DNA of 64,000 nucleotides from Pandoraea bronchicola (GTDB lineage: Bacteria > Pseudomonadota > Gammaproteobacteria > Burkholderiales > Burkholderiaceae), in assembly GCF_902459805.1 (NCBI RefSeq), contig NZ_CABPST010000002.1:248001-312000 (forward strand), read 5' to 3'. The translations under genes were made by a program, and so were the position numbers. The notes below the pieces were generated by a model that saw nothing but the letters and a program-made list of their open reading frames with translations, was not told where the DNA came from and made no database searches. Below, in pieces: positions 1 through 8,603 of the stretch (position 1 is its first letter; every line of letters begins with the position of its first letter).

Positions 1-788
1 CGGAAGAAGTTCTCCGTCGTCACGTCGGCGATCTTCTGCAAGGGCTCGCCGCGCAGGTCGGCGATGAACTCGGCCACATGACGCACGTAGCCGGGTTGAT
101 TGAGCTTGCCACGATAAGGCACAGGGGCGAGATACGGCGAATCCGTCTCGATCAGCATGCGCTCGAGCGGCACACGTCGCGCCACGTCCTGCAGATCGCG
201 CGCGCTCTTGAACGTAACGATGCCCGAAAACGAGATGTAGAAGTTCTGATCGAGCGCGCCTTGCGCGACATCCCAGCTTTCGGTGAAGCAGTGCATCACC
301 CCCGCGGGCTCGCCTGCCTGCTCTTCACGCATGATGCGCAGCGTGTCGTCGGCGGCCGAGCGCGTGTGAATGATGAGCGGTTTGCCCGTGACGCGCGCCG
401 CGCGAATATGCGTGCGAAAGCGCTCGCGCTGCCACTCCATATCCTCGATGCTGCGGCCGTCCAGGCGGTAATAGTCGAGCCCGGTCTCGCCGATTGCCAC
501 CACCTTCGGCGTGGCGGCAAGACGAACGAGATCGTCGACGCTGGGCTCCGGGGTGTCTTCATAATCGGGATGGACACCGACCGAGGCGTACACGTTCTCG
601 TGCTGTGCCGCGATCTCGAGTACTTGAGGCAGCGTGGGCAGATCGACCGAGACGCACAACGCGTGGCTCACCTTGTTCTCACGCATGCGTGCGAGCAGCT
701 CGGGCATCTGCTCGGCCAGTTCCGGGAAATTGATATGACAGTGCGAATCGATGAACATGATGTGCGATCGGTTGCCGGTGGTCTGCAT
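1..788 (-). CDS. tatD: TatD family metal-dependent hydrolase (partial, C-terminus outside window)
   Basis: Metal-dependent hydrolase of the TatD/YcfH DNase family. Near the N-terminus the reverse strand reads MFIDSHCH, with the metal-binding HCH of this TIM-barrel family. Further on come GETGLDYY (metal Glu), a His in LIIHTRS, another in MHCF, and the TDSPYL acid. About 262 residues are present and the end lies beyond base 1. Two starts are possible. The ATG at 788 overlaps the holB stop as TGATG, which suggests translational coupling. The ATG at 758 gives the usual family N-terminus but has no clear Shine-Dalgarno. It is the last gene seen in a minus-strand run mltG-tmk-holB-tatD. The family is secure; the natural substrate of such proteins is often unclear. 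Confidence 0.93.
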   Translation of the reverse strand, partial: MQTTGNRSHIMFIDSHCHINFPELAEQMPELLARMRENKVSHALCVSVDLPTLPQVLEIAAQHENVYASVGVHPDYEDTPEPSVDDLVRLAATPKVVAIGETGLDYYRLDGRSIEDMEWQRERFRTHIRAARVTGKPLIIHTRSAADDTLRIMREEQAGEPAGVMHCFTESWDVAQGALDQNFYISFSGIVTFKSARDLQDVARRVPLERMLIETDSPYLAPVPYRGKLNQPGYVRHVAEFIADLRGEPLQKIADVTTENFF

Positions 789-1828
789 CAAAGCGATGCC
801 GGTCCGCCGAACAACTGTTTGTATTGCAGGAAAAGGGCCTCAAGCAGCACGCGGGTATTGAGCGGGTGGTTCTGCACCTGACGCTGCTGGGCGAGTTCAC
901 GCAGGAAACCCAGCAGGTGGACATCGTCCGTCGTGTCGCCACAACGGCGCAATGCCTGCGCGTGACCGGGGAAAAAGCGGACGGTGCCGGCCATGCGCTC
1001 GGCCAGGACATCGAAGCACCAGCGCTGCAACGTCTCCAGAATGCCCGGCAAGCTGCCCTTGTGCAGTTGCTCGGCGCACGCGAAGGCGTCGATCGCCGCG
1101 CCCTGCGCCAGCTGACCGAGCAGCCAGTCGCGCCAGCCGCGCTCTTCCGGCTCGGCCAGCGCACGCGCCGCGAGCGGCGCGCCGCCGGCTTCGGCCAGCA
1201 CGGCGGCGGCCTTGGCCGCATCGAGACCCGCTTCGGCCATCAGCCATTGCGAGGCCTGAGCGCCGTCCGGACGCGTGAGTACCAAGCGACGGCAGCGCGA
1301 GAGAATGGTCGGCAAAAGGCGGTCGGGCTGGGTCGTCACCAGCAGGAAGATGACCCCTTCTGGCGGCTCCTCGAGCGTCTTGAGCAATGCGTTGGCTGCA
1401 TGCACGTTCAGCGCCTCTGCCGGATACAGCAGCACCACACGCAGCCCCTGGCGATGCGAGCCGACGCTTGCAAAGTCGATCACCTCGCGTACCTGCTCGA
1501 TCTTGATTTCCTTGCTCGGCGTCTTGGTCTTCTTGTCGCCGTCGGCCTCGGCGCGGGCCTCGGCCCCCGGCAGGCTGTCCGCCAATGCCTCCGGGCAGAC
1601 GGCACGAAAGTCCGGGTGATTGCCGCTGGCGAACCACTGGCACGCAGCGCACGTCCCGCACGGCAAATGGTCGTCGCGCGGCGATTCGCACAGCAGCGCC
1701 TGTGCGAACGTACGGGCAAGCTCGATCTCGCCGATGCCCGGCACGGCCTGCAACAGCAGCGCGTGCGGCATCTGGGCGCGCAGGTCGTTAAGGCGTGTCC
1801 AATCCTGCGACTGCCACGGATACAGCAT
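788..1828 (-). CDS. holB: DNA polymerase III subunit delta' (clamp loader)
   Basis: The delta' subunit of the clamp loader that places the beta clamp on primed DNA. At 346 residues it has the family length. The P-loop region is degenerate (QAVPGIGEIELA, residues 28-38), as expected because delta' does not hydrolyse ATP. A four-cysteine zinc module is visible at C47, C57, C60 and C63. The arginine-finger segment ILSRCRR lies later. The start has a good ribosome site, AAGGAG five bases before the ATG. Its stop overlaps a possible tatD start. The gap to tmk upstream is 153 bp and holds no gene I can see. Confidence 0.97.
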   Translation of the reverse strand: MLYPWQSQDWTRLNDLRAQMPHALLLQAVPGIGEIELARTFAQALLCESPRDDHLPCGTCAACQWFASGNHPDFRAVCPEALADSLPGAEARAEADGDKKTKTPSKEIKIEQVREVIDFASVGSHRQGLRVVLLYPAEALNVHAANALLKTLEEPPEGVIFLLVTTQPDRLLPTILSRCRRLVLTRPDGAQASQWLMAEAGLDAAKAAAVLAEAGGAPLAARALAEPEERGWRDWLLGQLAQGAAIDAFACAEQLHKGSLPGILETLQRWCFDVLAERMAGTVRFFPGHAQALRRCGDTTDDVHLLGFLRELAQQRQVQNHPLNTRVLLEALFLQYKQLFGGPASL

Positions 1829-1981
1829 GTGGGCTCCTTGGCCGGAAGATGCGTCTTGGGCGGAACAAGGCAGCGGTCAGACGAAGGGGGCGGCATTTGC
1901 CCAGTGCGTCCTGCCAATGTTCAATGTCCCGTGGGTGTCCCGTTATCGATGAAACAAGCGGATTATCGCGCGTGCGCGGGC

Positions 1982-2644
1982 TCAGTGCCCGGGCACGCCC
2001 AGTCGGGCGAACACGCCCGCGAGTTGCCCGGCAATCGCTTCGATACTCTGTGCAGCGTCAATCACGATGAACCGGCCGCCCGATGCCTCGGCGCGACGCA
2101 AATATTCTTCGCGGACCCGCGTGAAGAACGCCTCGGATTCACGCTCGAACTTGTCCGGTGCGCGGGCGCCCGCCAGCCGTGCAGCGGCAATCGCCGGGTC
2201 GAGGTCGAACAGGATCGTCAGATCGGGTTGACGTGTGCCCTGTACCCAACGCTCAAGCGTCGTGAGCTTATCGATCGACAGACCGCGCCCGCCGCCCTGA
2301 TACGCAAACGTCGCATCGGTGAATCGGTCGGAGACGACCCAGTCGCCGCGTGCGAGTGCCGGTTCAATCACTTTCACCAGGTGCTCCCGGCGTCCTGCGA
2401 ACATCAGCAGTGCTTCGGTTTCGATATCCATCGGCTCGTCGAGCACGAGTTTGCGCAGCGCCTCGCCCAATGGCGTGCCACCGGGCTCACGCGTGGCGAC
2501 GACGTTACGCCCTACGCTGGCGAGGCCCTGCCGCAGCGCGCTGACGAAGGCGTTGACGTGCGTGCTCTTGCCCGCACCGTCGATGCCCTCGAAGGTCACG
2601 AACTTGCCCGGCGCCACTGCCGATGCCACGGGGGATTGCGTCAT
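1982..2644 (-). CDS. tmk: thymidylate kinase
   Basis: Phosphorylates dTMP to dTDP in thymidine nucleotide synthesis. The protein has 220 residues. The P-loop [10 protein letters not shown] is at residues 19-28. The DR-containing segment [16 protein letters not shown] is the dTMP-binding and lid region. The ATG overlaps the mltG stop as ATGA, so the two genes are very likely translated from one message. The neighbourhood mltG-tmk-holB is a classic bacterial cluster. Confidence 0.97.
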   Translation of the reverse strand: MTQSPVASAVAPGKFVTFEGIDGAGKSTHVNAFVSALRQGLASVGRNVVATREPGGTPLGEALRKLVLDEPMDIETEALLMFAGRREHLVKVIEPALARGDWVVSDRFTDATFAYQGGGRGLSIDKLTTLERWVQGTRQPDLTILFDLDPAIAAARLAGARAPDKFERESEAFFTRVREEYLRRAEASGGRFIVIDAAQSIEAIAGQLAGVFARLGVPGH

Positions 2645-3636
2645 TGTTCACCTCGTTGATACTTGTCCACGGCGCGATTGTGCTCCAGGAGATTCGTCGA
2701 GAAATGGCTGGTGCCGTCGCCGCGCGCCACAAAGTACAGCGCATCGCTCGGCGCGGGGTTCAGCGCCGCCGTCAGCGACGCCACGCCCGGCAGCGCGATA
2801 GGCGTGGGCGGCAAGCCGGCGCGCGTATAGGTGTTGTACGGGGTATCCGTTTGCAAGTCGCGCTTTCGCAGGCGCCCGGTGTACAGATCGCCCATCCCGT
2901 AGATCACCGTCGGATCGGTCTGCAGCAGCATACGCTTGCGCAATCGATTGATGAACACGGCCGCGACCTGGCCGCGCTCCACCGCCTGCCCCGTCTCTTT
3001 CTCGACGAGCGATGCCATGATAAGCGCCTCGTAGGGCGTCGTGTATGGCAGTCCCGGTGCCCGGGCGGCCCACGCTTCGTCCAGACGCTTCTGCATCAGA
3101 CGATAGGCCCGCTTGTAAATATCGACGTCGCTCGTGCCTTTCGGAAAAAGGTAGGTGTCGGGGAAGAACATGCCCTCGGCTTCGGCGCGGTCGGCGCCCA
3201 CCAGTTGCATGATGTCGGCGTCGGGCAATCCGGCGGTATCGTGGCGCAATGCCGGATTGGCGTCGATCTCCGAGCGCATTTTCTTGAAGCTCCAGCCTTC
3301 GATGATCGTCACCACGTACTGGTTGACGTCGCCGCGCGCGAGCTTTTCCATCACCTCGATGGGTGTGATACCCGTTGCGAACTCGTAGTTGCCCGACTTG
3401 AGCTTCGTACCCACGTCCATGATGCGGGCAAGCAGATTGAACAGCAGCGGGTGCACCGGCACACCGCCGTTGCGCAATTGCGTGGCCACGCTGCGCACCG
3501 AGCTGTATGGCTTGATCGTGACGTCGAGTGTCGGCTTGCCCAGTTGCAGGGGGGCCTGCGCCCAATAGTAGAAAGCGCCGCCCGCCGCCAGCGAGGCGAC
3601 AATCAGCAAGACCAACAGGCGTTTGATGAAAGACAT
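2641..3636 (-). CDS. mltG: endolytic murein transglycosylase MltG (YceG-like)
   Basis: Inner-membrane lytic transglycosylase that cleaves nascent glycan strands and is thought to terminate their elongation. I start it at [10 protein letters not shown], which gives 331 residues; the longer open frame upstream crosses the divergent ygfZ region. Residues 5-25 form the single membrane anchor. The catalytic glutamate is in ASLVEKETG (E212), and the surrounding YceG domain is complete. It is first in the mltG-tmk-holB-tatD run and is divergent from ygfZ. Confidence 0.96.
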   Translation of the reverse strand: MSFIKRLLVLLIVASLAAGGAFYYWAQAPLQLGKPTLDVTIKPYSSVRSVATQLRNGGVPVHPLLFNLLARIMDVGTKLKSGNYEFATGITPIEVMEKLARGDVNQYVVTIIEGWSFKKMRSEIDANPALRHDTAGLPDADIMQLVGADRAEAEGMFFPDTYLFPKGTSDVDIYKRAYRLMQKRLDEAWAARAPGLPYTTPYEALIMASLVEKETGQAVERGQVAAVFINRLRKRMLLQTDPTVIYGMGDLYTGRLRKRDLQTDTPYNTYTRAGLPPTPIALPGVASLTAALNPAPSDALYFVARGDGTSHFSTNLLEHNRAVDKYQRGEQ

Positions 3637-3772
3637 GAATTGCAGGGTAAGCCGTATGACGACAGCAGCGGGTTCGGGGGACTCGGTCAGCCGGACTTGC
3701 ACGACAACGACGGTGCCGAGAGGCGCGTTTTGCGCGTCGAACCGGGCTCGCACGTCCTGGCGGAAGACCCAA

Positions 3773-3778
3773 TATAAT
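3773..3778 (+). promoter_or_regulatory. candidate -10 box for ygfZ
   Basis: A perfect TATAAT lies 46 bases before the ygfZ ATG in the mltG/ygfZ divergent region. The hexamer about 17 bases upstream (GCACGT) is a poor -35 match, so this is tentative. Confidence 0.4.
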
Positions 3779-3823
3779 ACTTTGACTTGCCGAACCCTCA
3801 CAGATTGACAGGCTCTCCCGTTT

Positions 3824-4939
3824 ATGACCTCCCAATGGCGTGATCTTCTGCCGCAAGCGGCAGCCGCTTCTTCTTTCGATGTTTCGCCCGATGCGCTCGC
3901 GCGCACCGCACAGTTCGAGGCTTTGCGAAACGGCAGTTTCGTCTCGCTCGCCGCCGACACCGGCCTCATCGCCGTGAACGGTGCGGATGCCGCGACCTTT
4001 CTGCATGGCCAATTGACCAATGACGTCGAGCGTCTTTCTGCCGCTCAGGCGCGTCTTGCCGGTTACTGCTCGGCCAAGGGCCGGTTGCTCGCCACGTTCC
4101 TGATGTGGCGCGACGCGTCGGCCGACGCCACGATCTATCTGGCGTGCGACGCCGAGGTGCAGGCGGCCGTGCAGAAGCGTCTCTCGATGTTCGTCCTGCG
4201 CGCGAAGGCAAAACTGACGGACGGCACCGCAACGCATGTGCTGCTGCAAGTCGGCGGCCCCGCCGCCGAGGCCGTTTTGGCCCGCACGTTCCCGTCGTTG
4301 CCGGCCACCGCCCTCGCGGCCGTGCATGCGAGCCTCGACGATGCACCCACCAGCCTGATCCGTCTGCCGGACGCCGGCACAGCGCGCTCGCTCTCACGCT
4401 TCCTGTGGAGCGTGCCGGTGGCGCATGCGGCGCAGGCGTGGACAGCGCTGACGCAGGCGCCCGGCCTCACCGTCGTCGCCCCCGCCCTCGCGGCCTGGCT
4501 CGACGTGCACAGCGGCGTGGCGCGTGTCACGACCGCAACGCAGGAGCAGTTCGTCCCGCAAATGGTGAACTGGGAGGTCGTGGGTGGTGTGAACTTCCGC
4601 AAAGGTTGCTACCCGGGACAGGAGGTTGTCGCACGCAGCCAATATCGCGGCACCATCAAGCGTCGCCTGCATCTCGCGCACGTGGATGGCGCGCAGCCGG
4701 CACCGGGTCAGGCGCTGGTCGAGACGAGCGACCCCGATCAGCCGTGCGGCATGGTCGTGCAAGCTGCACCGGCCCCGAACGGCGGCTACGATGTACTCGC
4801 GGAAGTGAAGCTGGCCGCACGCGAAACCGACGACGTTCGCCTCGGCAGCGCCGACGGCCCCGCCCTCGCCTTCACCGAATTGCCATACGAGATCATCGAT
4901 CCGACGGAAACGCCCGCGTCGTCTGCGACGGCCTCCTGA
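3824..4939 (+). CDS. ygfZ: YgfZ folate-binding protein (Fe-S cluster maturation factor)
   Basis: A GcvT-like tetrahydrofolate-binding protein that supports assembly or repair of some iron-sulfur enzymes. The protein is 371 residues. The family signature KGCYPGQE, with its conserved cysteine, is at about residue 260, followed by VARSQYRG. The N-terminal part contains ATFLHGQLTNDV, also typical of the family. It is transcribed away from mltG. The next two genes follow on the same strand with gaps of 22 and -10 bp and probably share its transcript. Confidence 0.95.
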   Translation: MTSQWRDLLPQAAAASSFDVSPDALARTAQFEALRNGSFVSLAADTGLIAVNGADAATFLHGQLTNDVERLSAAQARLAGYCSAKGRLLATFLMWRDASADATIYLACDAEVQAAVQKRLSMFVLRAKAKLTDGTATHVLLQVGGPAAEAVLARTFPSLPATALAAVHASLDDAPTSLIRLPDAGTARSLSRFLWSVPVAHAAQAWTALTQAPGLTVVAPALAAWLDVHSGVARVTTATQEQFVPQMVNWEVVGGVNFRKGCYPGQEVVARSQYRGTIKRRLHLAHVDGAQPAPGQALVETSDPDQPCGMVVQAAPAPNGGYDVLAEVKLAARETDDVRLGSADGPALAFTELPYEIIDPTETPASSATAS

Positions 4940-4961
4940 TCCGGCCGCCCAGCGACTGCCC

Positions 4962-5267
4962 ATGGACTGTTACGTCTACTACCGCGTCTCGTCGCCCAAC
5001 GCCGCCGCGGCACGTCAGGCCGTCGCGCAACTCTTCGCGCTGACGGCGGCGCGCTTCGGCGTCGCAGGGCGTTTGCAATGGCGCGCCGACGCCTCCGCTA
5101 ACGACACGGCCGCAGGCACCACGACCTGGATGGAGCGTTACGACGGTGTGAGTCCCGCGTTCGTCGCAGCGCTGCCGCAGCTCGCGGCCGAGTCGGGCCT
5201 GACTGACCTGACCGAAGGCGGGCGCCATGCCGAATGCTTCGTCGACGCGCAAACGCCATGTGCCTGA
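4962..5267 (+). CDS. DUF4936 family protein
   Basis: A 101-residue protein of unknown function that I match to the DUF4936 family found next to ygfZ in betaproteobacteria. It begins MDCYVYYRVSS and has a conserved-looking WMERYDGV segment. There is no signal peptide, membrane helix or recognisable catalytic motif. Its last 10 bases overlap the start of the NRDE gene, so the three genes from ygfZ onward look co-transcribed. The family assignment is from memory; a function cannot be given. Confidence 0.75.
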   Translation: MDCYVYYRVSSPNAAAARQAVAQLFALTAARFGVAGRLQWRADASANDTAAGTTTWMERYDGVSPAFVAALPQLAAESGLTDLTEGGRHAECFVDAQTPCA

Positions 5268-6139
5268 TCGTCTTTTCGTGGCAACCTGATGCCGACACGC
5301 CACTGGTGCTGCTCGCCAATCGCGACGAATTCTTCGAGCGCCCCGCCGAACCGATGCACTGGTGGCATGACCGGCCGGACGTGCTCGCAGGCCGCGACTT
5401 GCGGGGTGGCGGGACATGGATGGGCGTCAATCGCGCAGGACGCTTTGCCGCACTGACCAACTTCCGCGATGGACGTGCCCCGATGGCACCGAAGGACACG
5501 CCGTCGCGCGGCCTGCTGGTCTCTGCCATGCTCGACGCTACGGCGTTCGACGACGATCTGTCGCGTATCGAGCAACATGCACACGAGTACGCAGGATTTA
5601 ACTTGCTCGCAGGAGACTTGCCCGCAGGCAAGTTGTTCTGGCTGGGGAATCGCGACACGCGTGGTGACACCGATATCGACGCTCCCAGACAAATCGAAAC
5701 GGTCGGGCGCGCGAACGCGTCGTCGCTCCCGTTCCGGGCGCCAGTGCGACTGCCGCTTGCCCACGCCATCCGCCCCGGCACGCACGGGCTGTCGAACGCG
5801 CTTCTGGACACGCCGTGGCCAAAACTGGTGAGTCGACGCGATGCACTTCGTGCGGCCATCGACGAGGCGGCCGACGACTTGACGTTGCTCGCGCTGATGC
5901 GCAACACCGTAGAGGCAGCCGACGAAGCGCTGCCCGAAACAGGGGTCGCACCGGCTTGGGAGAAGGCGCTATCGGCGGCCTTCATCGCATCCCCGGCCTA
6001 CGGAACGCGATGCACTACGTTGCTGAGGTATCACCGCAACGGCACGGTCGACCTCATCGAATCGACGGTCTCGCCGGGGCAGCCGGCCAACGAACTACGC
6101 GATCTGCGACGGTATCGTTTCGAGGCCGCCCGCGCCTGA
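5258..6139 (+). CDS. NRDE family protein (TANGO2-like)
   Basis: A cytoplasmic protein of the NRDE/TANGO2 family, 293 residues. I chose the start at MCLIVFSW because family members begin Met-Cys; a slightly longer frame would add eight residues inside DUF4936. The name-giving NRDE motif is in LLANRDEFFERP, and GGGTWMGVN and LTNFRD follow as in homologues. The N-terminal cysteine has been proposed as an N-terminal nucleophile, but the biochemical activity is not settled. A perfect palindrome sits seven bases after its stop. Confidence 0.9.
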   Translation: MCLIVFSWQPDADTPLVLLANRDEFFERPAEPMHWWHDRPDVLAGRDLRGGGTWMGVNRAGRFAALTNFRDGRAPMAPKDTPSRGLLVSAMLDATAFDDDLSRIEQHAHEYAGFNLLAGDLPAGKLFWLGNRDTRGDTDIDAPRQIETVGRANASSLPFRAPVRLPLAHAIRPGTHGLSNALLDTPWPKLVSRRDALRAAIDEAADDLTLLALMRNTVEAADEALPETGVAPAWEKALSAAFIASPAYGTRCTTLLRYHRNGTVDLIESTVSPGQPANELRDLRRYRFEAARA

Positions 6140-6145
6140 GATTGA

Positions 6146-6175
6146 CGAGTCCACCCCGGGCCCGGGGTGGACTCG
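6146..6175. terminator. 30-bp perfect palindrome between convergent genes (probable bidirectional terminator)
   Basis: Fifteen-base arms (left arm CGAGTCCACCCCGGG) meet with no spacer. It fills the 39-bp gap between the stops of the NRDE gene and the convergent oxidoreductase. The RNA would fold into a very stable GC-rich hairpin from either strand, but there is no U tract on either side. Confidence 0.6.
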
Positions 6176-6178
6176 ACC

Positions 6179-7174
6179 TCACACCAACCGCACGATCTGC
6201 TTCCCGAAGTTCTCTCCTTTGAGCAAGCCAAGGAATGCGGCAGGCGCGTTCTCGATGCCTTGCGCCATCGACTCGCGATAGCGCAACTCACCGGCGGCGA
6301 TCGCATCGGTCAGCGCCTTGAGCGCCTGCGGCCAGACATCCATGTGCTCGGTCACGATGAAGCCTTCCAGCCGCACCCGGTTCGTCAGCAGTAGTGCCGG
6401 GTACTTCATCGGAATTGGCTCACCGTTGTAGCCGGAAATCATGCCGCACATTGCGATGCGCGAGTGCGCATTGAGATTGCGCATGACCGCATCGAGGACA
6501 TCACCACCGACGTTCTCGAAGTACCCGTCGATGCCATCCGGTGCCGCTGCACGCAACGCTTCGTTCAGATTGCCCGCTTTGTAATCGACGCACGCATCGA
6601 AGCCCAACGCCTCCACCACATAGGCGCACTTCTGCTCGCCGCCCGCAATGCCGATCACCCGGCATCCGGCTTGTTTGGCCAGTTGACCGACCACACTGCC
6701 CACCGCGCCGGAAGCCGCGCTGACTGCGATAGTCTCCCCGGCCTTGGGCGCAATAATCCGGTTCAGGCCGTACCACGCCGTGACGCCCGGCATGCCCGCC
6801 ACGCCCAGATACGCGCTCATCGGCACGCGCGCGTCGTGGAGACGGCGCAGGTTGCTGCCATCCGAAATGCCATACTCCTGCCAGCCGAACATGGCGGTGA
6901 CGGCATCGCCCGGCTGCCAGTCGGGGTGACGCGATTCGATCACCTCGCCGACCGTCGCCCCGATCATCACCGTGTCGAGCGGCTGTGGCGGGGCGTATGA
7001 TTTGGTGTCGTTCATCCGGCCGCGCATGTACGGGTCGAGTGAAAGATAGAAATTACGCACCAACACCTGCCCTTCGCCGAGCTCCGGCAACTCAGGTGCG
7101 GCCAGGTGAAAGTTGTCCAGCGTGGCTTCGCCCTTGGGGCGCGAGACCAGCAGAATCTGGCGATTGATCGTCAT
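6179..7174 (-). CDS. NADP-dependent oxidoreductase, medium-chain (CurA / leukotriene B4 dehydrogenase type)
   Basis: A 331-residue zinc-independent medium-chain reductase of the CurA/LTB4-dehydrogenase type, which reduces the double bond of alpha,beta-unsaturated carbonyl compounds with NADPH. SLDPYMRGRMND near residue 50 is the family hallmark, and the nucleotide-binding turn is VSAASGAVGSVVGQLA. The start has a strong ribosome site, GGAGGG, a few bases before the ATG. A 9-bp tandem array ends immediately upstream of that site, which is unusual. The physiological substrate cannot be read from sequence. Confidence 0.92.
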   Translation of the reverse strand: MTINRQILLVSRPKGEATLDNFHLAAPELPELGEGQVLVRNFYLSLDPYMRGRMNDTKSYAPPQPLDTVMIGATVGEVIESRHPDWQPGDAVTAMFGWQEYGISDGSNLRRLHDARVPMSAYLGVAGMPGVTAWYGLNRIIAPKAGETIAVSAASGAVGSVVGQLAKQAGCRVIGIAGGEQKCAYVVEALGFDACVDYKAGNLNEALRAAAPDGIDGYFENVGGDVLDAVMRNLNAHSRIAMCGMISGYNGEPIPMKYPALLLTNRVRLEGFIVTEHMDVWPQALKALTDAIAAGELRYRESMAQGIENAPAAFLGLLKGENFGKQIVRLV

Positions 7175-7188
7175 GACATTCCCTCCAC

Positions 7189-7278
7189 ATTAGCTGCATT
7201 AGCTGCATTAGCTGCATTAGCTGCATTAGCTGCATTAGCTGCATTAGCTGCATTAGCTGCATTAGCTGCGGTAGCTGC
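7189..7278. repeat. 9-bp minisatellite, nine perfect copies plus one degenerate copy
   Basis: The unit ATTAGCTGC is repeated head to tail nine times without error (7189-7269), then once as GGTAGCTGC (7270-7278). The array lies between the thioesterase stop (7349) and the oxidoreductase start (7174). Its last copy is about 14 bases from that start codon, just outside the GGAGGG ribosome site. Each unit contains the palindrome AGCT. Because the unit is nine bases, gain or loss of copies would keep any reading frame through it. It would change the spacing between upstream promoter elements and the ribosome site. Confidence 0.97.
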
Positions 7279-7348
7279 AATCGCCACCCATTGCACCCGC
7301 ATTGCCCCGCAGCGGCATCACCGACGGCAGCACGCCGCTTGGGCGTCG

Positions 7349-7789
7349 TCAGTCGCCGCGCGGGTCGTCAGGACGTCGCTGTTCGCGGACATCGCGTCCG
7401 ACCGCAAGACGGCGCAAATACTTGAACGTGCCCATCGCCTTGGCCACAAGCTTGCCATTGGCGTCACGCACTTCGCCCTCGCAGTAGGCCATCGTCGTCG
7501 AGCGATGCAACAGGCGGCCAAATGCGCGCATCTCGCCGGTTCCCGGCTGCATGAAGCTCGTCTTCATCTCGATGGTCACCACGCCCGAACCTTCCGGCGC
7601 CACGCTCCGGCAAGCGGTACTCAGCGCAACATCCAGCATCGCCATCGTCACCCCTCCGTGCATCACCTCCCAGCTATTGAGATGCTCAGACGCCAGCGCG
7701 AGGCGCAGCTCCGACTCGCCCGCTTCGGCACGCAACAGCTCGATGCCAAGGTGATCGATGAAACCCGAACGGATCGAGAGCGCGTTCAT
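7349..7789 (-). CDS. PaaI family acyl-CoA thioesterase (hotdog fold)
   Basis: A 146-residue hotdog-fold thioesterase that hydrolyses acyl-CoA thioesters. The HGG motif and catalytic acid region of the PaaI type are in WEVMHGGVTMAMLDVA. I start at MNALSIRSG because GGAG lies six bases before that ATG; an ATG 18 bases upstream would place the ribosome site inside the gene. The nicotinamidase follows after a region without a start for it, so they are probably separate units. The substrate is unknown. Confidence 0.88.
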   Translation of the reverse strand: MNALSIRSGFIDHLGIELLRAEAGESELRLALASEHLNSWEVMHGGVTMAMLDVALSTACRSVAPEGSGVVTIEMKTSFMQPGTGEMRAFGRLLHRSTTMAYCEGEVRDANGKLVAKAMGTFKYLRRLAVGRDVREQRRPDDPRGD

Positions 7790-7904
7790 CGGGAACTCCA
7801 GCCGCATTGGCCATTCAAGGTAAGCTCATCCATCGTCATTTCTTCAACTAGCGACGCATCGCGCCATGCGCTGCGTCTGATATTCAATCGGAGGCACTCG
7901 CCAC

Positions 7905-8510
7905 TTACTCCCGCGACACGCCCGCCGCAGCGAGCGATGCCCACGCCCTGGCGAGCGAACCGTTCAGATCGATGGCACGGCATGCATGCTCGATCACGCA
8001 AACATCGAAGCCCGCCGCCTTGGCGTCGAGCGCGCTCCACGCCACGCAGAAATCCGTGGCCAGTCCTACACAGTGCACGCGTCTCACGCCCCTGTCTCGC
8101 AAATACCCGGCCAGCCCGGTCGGCGTCTTGCGATCCGCCTCGAGAAACGCCGAATAACTGTCGACATCCGCGTGATACCCCTTGCGCACCACCGCCTGCG
8201 CATGCGGAATAGACAGATCCGCGTGCAACGCGGCACCGGGCGTCTCCTGCACGCAATGCGTCGGCCACAAGACCTGTTCGCCGTAAGGCAGGGCAATCGT
8301 CTCGAAGGGCTGACGCCCGGCGTGATGCTCGGCAAACGACACATGCCCCGCCGGATGCCAATCCTGCGTCAACACCACCTGGGCAAATTTCCCGGCCAAC
8401 GCGTTGATCGCAGGCACTACCTCGTCACCGCGGGGCACCGCCAACGCCCCACCGGGCATGAAATCGTTCTGCACATCGATCACGAGCAGCACTTCGTCCA
8501 TCGGTTTCAT
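7905..8510 (-). CDS. pncA: nicotinamidase / pyrazinamidase
   Basis: Deamidates nicotinamide to nicotinate for NAD salvage. The 201-residue protein carries the whole active site. The catalytic triad is D12 (VIDVQNDF), K110 (VVRKGYHAD) and C155 (GLATDFCVAW). Metal ligands are D50, H52 and H56 (QDWHPAGH), with H85 in the PTHCVQ segment. It lies between the thioesterase and fadB genes on the same strand, with gaps of about 100 bp on both sides. It could be transcribed alone. Confidence 0.95.
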   Translation of the reverse strand: MKPMDEVLLVIDVQNDFMPGGALAVPRGDEVVPAINALAGKFAQVVLTQDWHPAGHVSFAEHHAGRQPFETIALPYGEQVLWPTHCVQETPGAALHADLSIPHAQAVVRKGYHADVDSYSAFLEADRKTPTGLAGYLRDRGVRRVHCVGLATDFCVAWSALDAKAAGFDVCVIEHACRAIDLNGSLARAWASLAAAGVSRE

Positions 8511-8603
8511 TTCATCGCCCCTGAACTATTTCAGCGATAAGGTCAGCACATTTCGCGATGGCCGCAATGTTCCGGCCATCACGAAATAGCGCATTTGGAC
8601 AGC

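Noticed and set aside
824-2659. A 611-codon plus-strand frame across holB and tmk
   Set aside because: It spans two well-supported minus-strand genes and the gap between them and has no family resemblance.
2641-4020. A longer mltG reading frame with an N-terminal extension
   Set aside because: The extension runs into the divergent ygfZ gene and lacks a signal or membrane start; MSFIKRLL gives the expected anchor.
7189-7278. The tandem array considered as a CRISPR
   Set aside because: The unit is 9 bp with no spacers and there are no cas genes.
7092-7280. A 62-codon minus-strand frame through the 9-bp repeat encoding repeated Met-Gln-Leu
   Set aside because: It has no ribosome site and ends inside the reductase gene in another frame. 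The repeat explains its openness. A leader-peptide role is possible but unsupported.
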